Of a DNA stretch of 50,486 nt, positions 1-6,392 are shown piece after piece; the stretch's first letter is position 1, and every line of letters starts with the position of its first letter. Source of the stretch: Bacteroidales bacterium UBA6428 (lineage in GTDB: Bacteria; Bacteroidota; Bacteroidia; Bacteroidales; UBA932); contig DJOW01000079.1 of assembly GCA_002437305.1 (NCBI GenBank), positions 1 through 50,486 of the forward strand. The letters are read 5' to 3'. The notes beneath the pieces were generated by a model. The model made no database searches. It saw only the letters and a program-made list of their open reading frames with translations, and was not told the origin of the DNA. Position numbers and translations under genes: made by a program.

Positions 1-15
1 ACACTCGATGGAACA

Positions 16-375
16 CTACCAATAGAGGTCAACGTTAGTGTTGACATCCTTGTAGTACACGCTCTTGACCGGCACCCACTTGTGATTTGTCTCATCAAAG
101 ACATATTTGACGTTGTCCGCCTGGTTGCCCTCGGAGACAAGTGTCCCCGCCTTCGCATTATTTTCCGTATAGTTGACGGCAAAAAGCCCGACCGCATCCT
201 TATCGACAAAGCCGGCCGCTGTCGCCCTTGTCTGCACCTGATTGATAGAATTGTAGATGTTGATCGGAACCAATTCCCCCTTCACGACCTCAGGCTCCAG
301 CATCACTTCCTGGGCGCACCCTGCCAAAAGCGCGACAAACGCCAAGGACATCATTAAAAGTTTATCAGATCTCAT
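16..375 (-). CDS. Fimbrillin-like lipoprotein, apparently truncated
   Basis: The 119-residue product starts with a lipoprotein signal peptide (lipobox LLAGC, Cys20). It then reads like the N-terminal part of the Mfa/FimA-type fimbrillin family, with acidic stretches and a segment of the type W-x-P-V-K-x-V-Y-Y followed by V-D-L-Y. In family members that motif lies early in a protein of 300 or more residues. Here a TAG ends the frame right after D-L-Y-W. A +1 shift just before the stop would keep a frame open to the window edge, so the gene may be frameshifted or broken by a nonsense mutation. It lies 70 bp downstream of another fimbrillin-like gene on the same strand and is probably co-transcribed. 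The family builds cell-surface pili or adhesive fibres. Only 15 bp lie beyond the stop, so a simple truncation cannot be separated from a frameshift. Confidence 0.6.
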   Translation of the reverse strand: MRSDKLLMMSLAFVALLAGCAQEVMLEPEVVKGELVPINIYNSINQVQTRATAAGFVDKDAVGLFAVNYTENNAKAGTLVSEGNQADNVKYVFDETNHKWVPVKSVYYKDVNTNVDLYW

Positions 376-445
376 AATTCGTACTATAATTCGTTACATA
401 GTAACCGTTAATAAATAACTTGCCTCTCACTTAATCACTCCACCA

Positions 446-1390
446 TCAATGCGCATCTCCCCCAATGTTTCCACCTTTGTCCCAAGGATCAATCAACATG
501 TCCACAGACTGTTTGACTTCAGTCCATTCACTGCAAGTAAGAGCGCCAATCCTTCCGGCCGTGTAGTTCGCGGACGGAGTCTTCTTGCACTGCAATTCTT
601 TTTTCTGGTCATTGAGGACACTGATAGTTATCTCTGTGCCTTTAAGATTCACAGGGGCGGACATGACGTACACAAGAAATGTTGTTGAGCCGTCAACGCT
701 GACACCATCCAGATCAATTATTATTTGGTTTGAAAACTTTGTCCCATTGATGCTCACCGAATTGTTCTGAGGCTGCAGATCGAACCATCCGGATTTGACA
801 AACAATTCAGACGGAGCGGTGATCGCCAGCTTCGTGTACGTTCCAGCCGGCAACGTCAGTTTTGGCCTGATGATACATCCAAGATGATGGTAACTGAAGT
901 TAAGATTGCCGCTTACGGAAGATATGGCATCAGTGTACATGTAGTCATAAGCTCCGATGTGATCCACGCCAGTCAGCCCGGTTTGCTTCTGCCCGTCGTA
1001 GGACACGGGGATGCGGTGTCTGTTAAGGTAGATGTCGCCGATGAACGGGTAGTAGCTGTAGTACTCTGCTGATTGTTTTAATGCCCAGCCACCTCCGTTG
1101 AACTCGGCGCTGCTGGCGCCCGCTCCATCTTCCATCGCGAAATAGACCTGGGCACCCGTATTTGGATAGATGCCTACTGTGTCACTGTCCGCCCAGAAAA
1201 ACTCCGTGTTGTTGCGAATGCTTGTTCTGGTCGGTGACGTGTCTTCACCGATCTCATTATATTCGTCAATAATAAATGAAATCCTGTCCACTGTTGAAGA
1301 GTCAGCATGGAAGGGATCATCATCTTTGCATCCGCCCGACAAGATCGCCAGAGATATTATCATCCCGGCTATTGTGAATTGTTTACACAT
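446..1390 (-). CDS. Fimbrillin family lipoprotein
   Basis: This 314-residue protein has a signal peptide ending in a lipobox (LSGGC, Cys21) followed by a run of acidic residues, as in surface-exported Bacteroidetes lipoproteins. The body fits the fimbrillin-like pattern. A segment reading F-F-W-A-D-S-D-T-V-G-I-Y-P near residue 65 matches the W-x-x-x-D-x-V-G-I-Y-P hallmark, a Y-Y-S-Y-Y-P motif follows near residue 110, and the C-terminus carries the usual D-P-W. Proteins of this family are pilin or pilus tip subunits assembled on the outer surface. The ATG at 1390 lies 9 bp after a 51-codon ORF, with AGGA just upstream of it, which suggests translational coupling. The exact pilin type cannot be told from sequence reading alone. 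Confidence 0.8.
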   Translation of the reverse strand: MCKQFTIAGMIISLAILSGGCKDDDPFHADSSTVDRISFIIDEYNEIGEDTSPTRTSIRNNTEFFWADSDTVGIYPNTGAQVYFAMEDGAGASSAEFNGGGWALKQSAEYYSYYPFIGDIYLNRHRIPVSYDGQKQTGLTGVDHIGAYDYMYTDAISSVSGNLNFSYHHLGCIIRPKLTLPAGTYTKLAITAPSELFVKSGWFDLQPQNNSVSINGTKFSNQIIIDLDGVSVDGSTTFLVYVMSAPVNLKGTEITISVLNDQKKELQCKKTPSANYTAGRIGALTCSEWTEVKQSVDMLIDPWDKGGNIGGDAH

Positions 1391-1399
1391 GGCTGTCCT

Positions 1400-1555
1400 T
1401 CAGTCATCTATCAATTCCCAGTCATCACCAGTCCCCTTTGGCCCGGAAGAATCATCCGTGAGAAATGAATATTGAGCGGTCAGTTTAACCTCTTCGACTT
1501 CCGGCACGGAGTAATTCTCCAACACGTTAGTAGGGCTTGTAACTTGTTCAATCAT
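1400..1555 (-). CDS. Small 51-residue acidic protein preceding the fimbrillin genes
   Basis: This ATG-started frame of 51 codons ends 9 bp before the fimbrillin-like gene and follows an A-rich leader. The product has no signal peptide or membrane segment. It is acidic, with a V-P-E-V-E-E-V-K segment in the middle and a C-terminus ending G-D-D-W-E-L-I-D-D. I do not recognise a family. The tight spacing and shared strand suggest it is the first gene of the pilin transcript. It could be a small regulatory or assembly factor, or a leader ORF that tunes translation of the pilin genes. It could also be a chance frame. The compact operon-like placement is the main support. Confidence 0.5.
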   Translation of the reverse strand: MIEQVTSPTNVLENYSVPEVEEVKLTAQYSFLTDDSSGPKGTGDDWELIDD

Positions 1556-1608
1556 AACTGTAATTTTAATATGTTGTACTTCATTGAGCTTCTTATCCTA
1601 TAGCGATG

Positions 1609-2262
1609 TTACAGTTTGCAGTTAAACAAGAAAAACTCAAGCTGATCCGGTGTGACACCGCTCATTTTGTTAGCGATCTCTGTCATGCGGTTCACATAGG
1701 AGGTGTACTCTTCGAAACTTCCGGCACGATTACAGATTGTTTCCTTGAACTCGGGAAAGGCTCTCAAGTTGGCTCTCACTCTGGAGTCTAAAATCAAAGC
1801 GCGATTGCCGTCCACCTTGTACTCAAAGAAATACAGAATCTTGCTAAGGGTGGATAGCCCGATGCTTTTTTTTGCCATCATGGCTTTAAACATCGTCTCG
1901 GTCAGATTCCTGTCATTGATCTCTTCCGCGATTTCCAGAGCACTTTTGACAGCATTTCTGTGTGTATCAGAATTTCTGTAACCACCAGGAAAACCCCACA
2001 GAAGCACAAGGATAGCCTTGCGAGCATTGTCTTTCTCAGCGAACACGTCTTTCCTTGAGATATGACAATAGCCCTTGCCATCTTTTTCAAGCCCATCAAG
2101 AACCTCTCTGATTATGGGGTAATCAGAGAAAAGTTTCACCCACTTTCCATGCTGTGGATTGACCGATATCATCTGTTCCATGGCATCCGGAATTGGGATG
2201 CGACCTTCAAACGAATAAATACTTTCCATAATATCTGGTTTTATATTAATAGGTTCCCTCAT
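1609..2262 (-). CDS. Protein with an 8-oxoguanine glycosylase (OGG)-like fold
   Basis: This is a 217-residue protein with ATG at 2262; the frame is open to a TTG at 2283. Residues near 85-95 read L-L-W-G-F-P-G-G and residues near 160 read I-L-D-S-R-V-R-A-N-L. This pairing is the pattern I associate with the small OGG-fold proteins related to 8-oxoguanine DNA glycosylase, whose members are mostly uncharacterised and often sit in accessory regions. No classical helix-hairpin-helix lysine/aspartate catalytic pair is obvious, so glycosylase activity is not claimed. The gene is flanked by the pilin locus and the 2.4-kb hairpin repeats, and has a possible promoter at 2323-2330. The assignment rests on remembered motif similarity. 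Confidence 0.55.
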   Translation of the reverse strand: MREPINIKPDIMESIYSFEGRIPIPDAMEQMISVNPQHGKWVKLFSDYPIIREVLDGLEKDGKGYCHISRKDVFAEKDNARKAILVLLWGFPGGYRNSDTHRNAVKSALEIAEEINDRNLTETMFKAMMAKKSIGLSTLSKILYFFEYKVDGNRALILDSRVRANLRAFPEFKETICNRAGSFEEYTSYVNRMTEIANKMSGVTPDQLEFFLFNCKL

Positions 2263-2322
2263 ATAGTCATTTCCGTGTGGCAAACAAAAACAAGTTTCCT
2301 CTTACTAAATCGTCTTACTGCG

Positions 2323-2330
2323 CAAAGATA
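2323..2330 (-). promoter_or_regulatory. Bacteroidetes -7 box upstream of the OGG-like gene
   Basis: The minus strand reads TATCTTTG, a full match to TAnnTTTG, about 60 bp upstream of the ATG at 2262. No TTTG at the usual 19-21 bp further upstream is seen, so only the -7 element is supported. Confidence 0.45.
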
Positions 2331-2351
2331 TTCAAAGAATTTCAATTCGTT

Positions 2352-2395
2352 TGGTTCAAATCTGGTCCAAATCTGGTTCATATTTGGTCCATTTA
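2352..2395. repeat. Imperfect 11-bp tandem repeat, four units
   Basis: Four consecutive 11-bp units follow TGGTYCAWATC: TGGTTCAAATC, TGGTCCAAATC, TGGTTCATATT and TGGTCCATTTA. The period is close to one helical turn, as in arrays of protein-binding half sites. The array lies upstream of the -7 box of the OGG-like gene and before the hairpin cluster. No coding function is likely. Confidence 0.6.
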
Positions 2396-2424
2396 ACAAG
2401 CGGGATTCAAATAGTTTCGTGTTC

Positions 2425-2562
2425 GGGGGCAGAATGGCGATTCAGGCACCCGAAACTGGCTATTTATGATGGTCGGGGTGCGGAATATGGTAGCTTGCAC
2501 CCCGTGGGGTCTACGGAAAGGGGGTCGGGTGCAAGAGACGGATATTTGCACCCGGTGAGGTA
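2425..2562. repeat. REP-like hairpin cluster
   Basis: This non-coding stretch contains three related G/C-rich units built on CGGGKTGCA and its complement. Two form clear hairpins: CGGGGTGC/GCACCCCG at 2474-2504 (8-bp stem, 15-nt loop) and CGGGTGCA/TGCACCCG at 2526-2554 (8-bp stem, 13-nt loop). A half unit (GCACCCGA) lies near 2446. The spacing of about 50 bp and similar flanks (GGAATATGGTAGC and GAGACGGATATT) show duplication of one unit. It resembles the intergenic repeats that create spurious short ORFs in Bacteroidales genomes. Apart from the 11-bp array, the rest of the 2263-2730 interval shows only a promoter and a 12-bp direct repeat (AGCATTAAAGAT) near 2573 and 2591. Confidence 0.6.
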
Positions 2563-2623
2563 GAGAAGCGAAGCATTAAAGATGAACCGGAGCATTAAAG
2601 ATTACATGGGCGGTCGAGATTGG

Positions 2624-2652
2624 ATTGTATTCGAAAATATTCATTATCTTTG
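2624..2652 (+). promoter_or_regulatory. Promoter of the ATPase/PD-(D/E)XK gene
   Basis: ATTG at 2624-2627 is followed after 17 bp by TATCTTTG at 2645-2652, a full -7 match. The ATG at 2731 lies about 75 bp downstream of the predicted start. The spacer is slightly shorter than the usual 19-21 bp. Confidence 0.5.
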
Positions 2653-2730
2653 CCTTGCTGACATTGATGCGCAGAGGGCATCTCATTGCGAAATCAAGAT
2701 TCAGCAGCAAACATTAACTGGCAAAGGGCT

Positions 2731-4260
2731 ATGGAGGCGAATAGGATAAGGTACCCGATAGGGGTGCAGACGTTTGACAAGATTATCGAGGGTGGATACC
2801 TCTACATCGACAAGACGGGATTCGTCCACGATATGGCGACAAACTATTCGTATGTGTTCCTCAGCAGGCCGCGGAGGTTCGGGAAGTCGCTGCTGTCTTC
2901 CACGATCCATAGTTACTTTGAGGGAGAGAAGGAACTGTTCAACGGGCTGAAGGCCGGGGAGATGAAGAAAGACTGGACCAGACACCCTGTGTTCCATTTT
3001 GACATGTCCACGGCGAAGCATTGCGACGAGGGGCAGCTGCTCAGCGAACTGAGCCTCAAACTTGTTCGCTATGAGGAGATTTATGGGAAAGGTGATGACG
3101 AGGAAATAATCAACCAGCGGTTTGAAGGGCTTGTCCACAGGGCGGTGGAGCAGACGGGCGAAAAGGCCGTCATAATCATTGATGAATATGACGCGCCGTT
3201 GCTGGATGTGATGAACGACAAGGAGCGGCTGGTGCCTATGCGGCAGATCATGAGGAACTTCTACAGCCCGATCAAAAGTCTGGATCCGTACCTTAGGTTC
3301 GTGTTCATCACGGGAATCACCAAGTTCGCGCAGCTGAGCATATTCAGTGAGCTGAACAACCTGATGAACATCTCAATGATGCCGGAATATTCAGCGATCT
3401 GCGGAATCTCTAAAAGTGAGCTTGACAACGGAATGCAGGAGCCTGTCCAGACTTTGGCCGAGAGACTGCGCGTTTCGTTCGAGGAGGCCAGAGAACTGCT
3501 GAAAGACAACTATGACGGGTATCATTTCAGCGAAGAGTCCGAGGACATCTACAACCCGTTCAGCTTGATGAAAGCTCTGGCCGTCAAGAAGATAGGAAGT
3601 TATTGGTTTGAGAGCGGAACACCGACTTTCCTGATTGAAAGGATGCGGGAGGAACGGATGGACGAGACCAAGCTTGACAGGATGAGTGAGATCTCGGAAA
3701 GTGATTTTGACATCTCTCCGGAAGTCACCAACAGCGTCCTGCCATTGCTCTATCAAGCTGGTTATCTGACCATTAAAGGCTATGATCAAGAAGACGGGCC
3801 ATACACTCTGGGCTACCCGAACAAGGAAGTAAGAGAAGGATTCCTGAAAGGCCTTCTCGCAAACTATAAGAGTGCGGAAGGGATGAGTGCCTCATTCGTG
3901 CTCCAGTTCAACAAGGCCTTGAAAAACAATAATATCGATGGAGCTTTGGAAAGGATGCAGTCTTTCCTTGCGGGAATCCCGTACGATCTGGAGAACAAGT
4001 CCGGGAAGCATTTCCAGACGATCATCTACCTGATCTTCTCGCTGCTGGGCTACTACACCCAGGCCGAGGTGAAGTCCGCGATCGGAAGGGCGGATGCTGT
4101 GTGCCGGACCAAGGACCGGATCTATGTCTTTGAGTTCAAAGTGGACGGGTCAGCGGACGAGGCACTCAGGCAGATTGACGAGAATGGGTATCTGATTCCG
4201 TACAGGTTTGAAGGGGCGGAAAACCATGAAGCAGCATCAATCACGAAACTGGTCGCATAG
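2731..4260 (+). CDS. AAA-ATPase-like / PD-(D/E)XK nuclease-family protein, ends at an in-frame amber stop
   Basis: The 509-residue product belongs to the large Bacteroidetes family that joins an N-terminal AAA-ATPase-like domain (PF09820) to a C-terminal PD-(D/E)XK nuclease-like domain (PF08011). Visible marks are Y-I-D-K-T-G near residue 25, the P-loop R-P-R-R-F-G-K-S at about 46-53, Walker B I-I-D-E-Y-D-A-P near 149, and G-R-A-D-A-V with E-F-K near 452-469 for the nuclease core. The function of the family is unknown. ATG 2731 is preceded by AAAGG; an upstream TTG at 2686 is possible. The TAG at 4258-4260 comes before the family's usual C-terminal strand, which is still present in frame to 4386. 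The protein is therefore shortened unless the stop is read through. Confidence 0.85.
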   Translation: MEANRIRYPIGVQTFDKIIEGGYLYIDKTGFVHDMATNYSYVFLSRPRRFGKSLLSSTIHSYFEGEKELFNGLKAGEMKKDWTRHPVFHFDMSTAKHCDEGQLLSELSLKLVRYEEIYGKGDDEEIINQRFEGLVHRAVEQTGEKAVIIIDEYDAPLLDVMNDKERLVPMRQIMRNFYSPIKSLDPYLRFVFITGITKFAQLSIFSELNNLMNISMMPEYSAICGISKSELDNGMQEPVQTLAERLRVSFEEARELLKDNYDGYHFSEESEDIYNPFSLMKALAVKKIGSYWFESGTPTFLIERMREERMDETKLDRMSEISESDFDISPEVTNSVLPLLYQAGYLTIKGYDQEDGPYTLGYPNKEVREGFLKGLLANYKSAEGMSASFVLQFNKALKNNNIDGALERMQSFLAGIPYDLENKSGKHFQTIIYLIFSLLGYYTQAEVKSAIGRADAVCRTKDRIYVFEFKVDGSADEALRQIDENGYLIPYRFEGAENHEAASITKLVA

Positions 4261-4276
4261 CCTGTCGAAGCGACCA
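4250..4276 (+). other. Stem-loop holding the amber stop in its loop
   Basis: TGGTCGC at 4250-4256 pairs perfectly with GCGACCA at 4270-4276. The 13-nt loop contains the TAG stop codon at 4258-4260. This may be chance, a trace of an inserted repeat, or a structure that affects termination. Confidence 0.4.
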
Positions 4277-4386
4277 ACAGTGACGCCTCGGCAAGCTCTG
4301 CATCTGGGAGAAGACTCGTCAAGGTCGGAGTGAATATCTCCACCCAGACCCGCACGATCGAGTCGTGGAAGATTGCCACTGAATAA
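4261..4386 (+). pseudogene. In-frame C-terminal extension of the ATPase gene beyond the TAG
   Basis: Reading on in the same frame past the TAG gives 41 sense codons, then TAA at 4384-4386. The first part is low-complexity (rich in Ala, Ser and Asp). The last part reads L-V-K-V-G-V-N-I-S and T-R-T-I-E-S-W, which matches the ending I know from full-length members of this family (K-V-G-V-N-F-S then T-R-T-I-x-x-W). The coding sequence therefore once continued. Either a nonsense mutation has separated this tail or the stop is recoded. TAG is a normal terminator elsewhere in the window (malate dehydrogenase, LemA, the phosphopantetheinyl transferase), so a global codon change is not supported. From 4387 to 4558 I see no gene. 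Confidence 0.7.
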
Positions 4387-4558
4387 AGGAATAATAAGCA
4401 ATACCTTTATGTCCCCGTGCACCGCAACTAATCGGAACAAAATCACAGCACATTGTAAACCAATTCAGAGATACTGTAAAGTATATCAGTTAAACATCCT
4501 CTAAAGTGTCAACCATTATCATGGAAGTCCGAGGTGGTTTTCCCGACCGGCAGGCCGG

Positions 4559-6235
4559 TCAGAAGCCGATCCTGCGGACATGATTCTCTGACGAGATCCT
4601 TTCATCGTCACAGTAAGAACGAATTTCCTCGAAGAATGGTTCCTCACCGGTAAGGATGAACTGAACCGTCCTCTTCCGGCAGATGTTCTCAATCTGTCCT
4701 CCGGACAGGTCGTAACTCTCCGACAGCGTAAGCGCCTCTCCCGCAGATAATTCCGGAATCATCGAGGCCCAGATCTTCGCTCTGGCCTCTTTCGACGGAC
4801 GACCGAACCTGATCTTATAAAGGAACCTCCGCTCGAAAGCCTTGTCCAGATTGTCCGTCAGGTTGGTCGTGGCGATAAGAATCCCGTCCAGGTTCTCCAT
4901 CTCTTGAAGAATTATGTTCTGGATGCTGTTCTCCATCTTGTCCACCGCGCTCGTCGCGCCTTCCTTCCTGACTCCGAAAACTGCGTCAGCCTCGTTGAAC
5001 AGCAGGATCGGAGCGACCTCTGAGCTGTTCACCAGCTCACGGTAACTGTCGAAAAGGCCCTTGATGTTCTTCTCGCTCTCTCCCACGAAGCAATCCTTGA
5101 TCTTCGTGACATCGACCGAGACGATCAACCTTCCGGTCTCCCTCGCAAGCTGGTAGACCGTCTCAGTCTTTCCGGTTCCAGGAGAGCCATAGAACAGGCA
5201 CGTGAACCCGGTGCGCATCCCCTTGTCGCTCAAGGCCTTCTTGACCTGGGCGTACCTCTCCTCGGACAGAATGCCACGCAATGTACCAACCTTGCGACCC
5301 TCCTCTTCACCGTAGAACAGTTTTTTCTCTTTGATGGTCTTGCAATCAATGGTTCCGGCCACGGTCTTCTGCGCCTTTCTCAATCCTCCGGCTTCCTTGA
5401 ATATCTCCTCCTTGACCGAGTCCTTGATCTTGAAGAAATCCTTGGATTTGACCCCGTTCTCTGAGGAATATTCAATCAAGCCTTTCTCCTGGAGGTCAAG
5501 TTCCTCTCTGGAATATCTCGCTTTCAGGACATCCAGATCATCTTCGTGATCCTCTCCGAAAACATCCTCCAGATCATGCCAGCCGACCATATCGTCATCC
5601 TCGCTGAAGTACCTGTAGCACAGCGCATAAAAAGCTACGCGCTCACTATTGGACAAACGTTTTTCTCCATCAAGGATTCCGTATTTCCGCATCGCTGACG
5701 CGACCGATGTCTTCGGATTGTCCTGAACCAATGCGTCCAGCTCCATGAGCATCGGCTCATATTCCAATTCGTTGGCCTCGCGGAGTTTGAACAGCTGCTT
5801 GAATCGCTTCAGGACTCCCACGGCAGTGTACCATTCCGTGCCGGGTTTGCAATATCCATTGTCCCCGGTGATCGCCTTTACAACCTCCTCCGGAACACGG
5901 ATGCTGTTGCGGTCCGCCTTTAACCTGACAAGCCATTTGCCAGCCAGAACCTTGAGATCATCGCTGTACTGGAGGAACTCAAGGTAGCTCAAACCCATAA
6001 ATTCCGCCAAGTCACTTTGTTCCAATCTATAGGAAGAAGATTTTTCCATTATCGCGGAGAACAGGATGACCTGGTCCGCCGTAAGCTCAAGCCTCCTCAT
6101 AAGGGCGCGGATGTCGCACGCCGCCAATCTAATCCGATCCGCTGTCAGAGACAAGGTCTCATCCCCGTCACTCCCCTTGACCTTGAGGGTGGTGATAACC
6201 GAATTCATACATTGAATCAAAGTCTTGTGTCTCAT
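4559..6235 (-). CDS. AAA+ ATPase with a long N-terminal helical region
   Basis: This 558-residue protein carries an AAA core in its C-terminal half: Walker A G-S-P-G-T-G-K-T at 350-357, Walker B L-L-F-N-E-A-D at 411-417, sensor 1 A-T-T-N at 455-458 and the arginine pair E-R-R at 468-470. The Walker B has Asn in place of the usual first Asp; the catalytic Glu415 is kept. Residues 1-330 are mostly helical, with a possible winged-helix segment near 60-120, and may bind a partner or DNA. The family is common in Bacteroidales and has no settled function; a remodelling or chaperone role is inferred from the AAA core. ATG 6235 is chosen; MNSVIT at 6208 is an alternative. GACCGG/CCGGTC at 4545-4560 forms a small hairpin touching the stop codon. 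Confidence 0.85.
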   Translation of the reverse strand: MRHKTLIQCMNSVITTLKVKGSDGDETLSLTADRIRLAACDIRALMRRLELTADQVILFSAIMEKSSSYRLEQSDLAEFMGLSYLEFLQYSDDLKVLAGKWLVRLKADRNSIRVPEEVVKAITGDNGYCKPGTEWYTAVGVLKRFKQLFKLREANELEYEPMLMELDALVQDNPKTSVASAMRKYGILDGEKRLSNSERVAFYALCYRYFSEDDDMVGWHDLEDVFGEDHEDDLDVLKARYSREELDLQEKGLIEYSSENGVKSKDFFKIKDSVKEEIFKEAGGLRKAQKTVAGTIDCKTIKEKKLFYGEEEGRKVGTLRGILSEERYAQVKKALSDKGMRTGFTCLFYGSPGTGKTETVYQLARETGRLIVSVDVTKIKDCFVGESEKNIKGLFDSYRELVNSSEVAPILLFNEADAVFGVRKEGATSAVDKMENSIQNIILQEMENLDGILIATTNLTDNLDKAFERRFLYKIRFGRPSKEARAKIWASMIPELSAGEALTLSESYDLSGGQIENICRKRTVQFILTGEEPFFEEIRSYCDDERISSENHVRRIGF

Positions 6236-6260
6236 AATCCGTGTTTCTTTTTCAACGATG

Positions 6261-6268
6261 CAAAGATA
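6261..6268 (-). promoter_or_regulatory. -7 box of the AAA+ ATPase gene
   Basis: The minus strand reads TATCTTTG, a full consensus match, 25 bp upstream of ATG 6235. No well-spaced TTTG is present upstream. Confidence 0.5.
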
Positions 6269-6392
6269 TCACGGCACATTGCCAAAACATGGCAGTAAGA
6301 AATTTTCATGATTCCAAGGAAGAGTCACTGACAGAGTCGGACCCAAGGAAGACTTGAGGACGCCTATCGGTGGCAATACCTCACGACCTTGT

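Noticed and set aside
2062..2563. Open frames on the plus strand before the ATPase gene (135 and 70 codons)
   Set aside because: They run through the 11-bp array and the hairpin repeats, and the repeated peptide segments are explained by the DNA repeats.
4258..4260. Genome-wide TAG recoding
   Set aside because: TAG ends several normal genes in the window (malate dehydrogenase, LemA, phosphopantetheinyl transferase, Spy-like protein), so the internal TAG is a local event.
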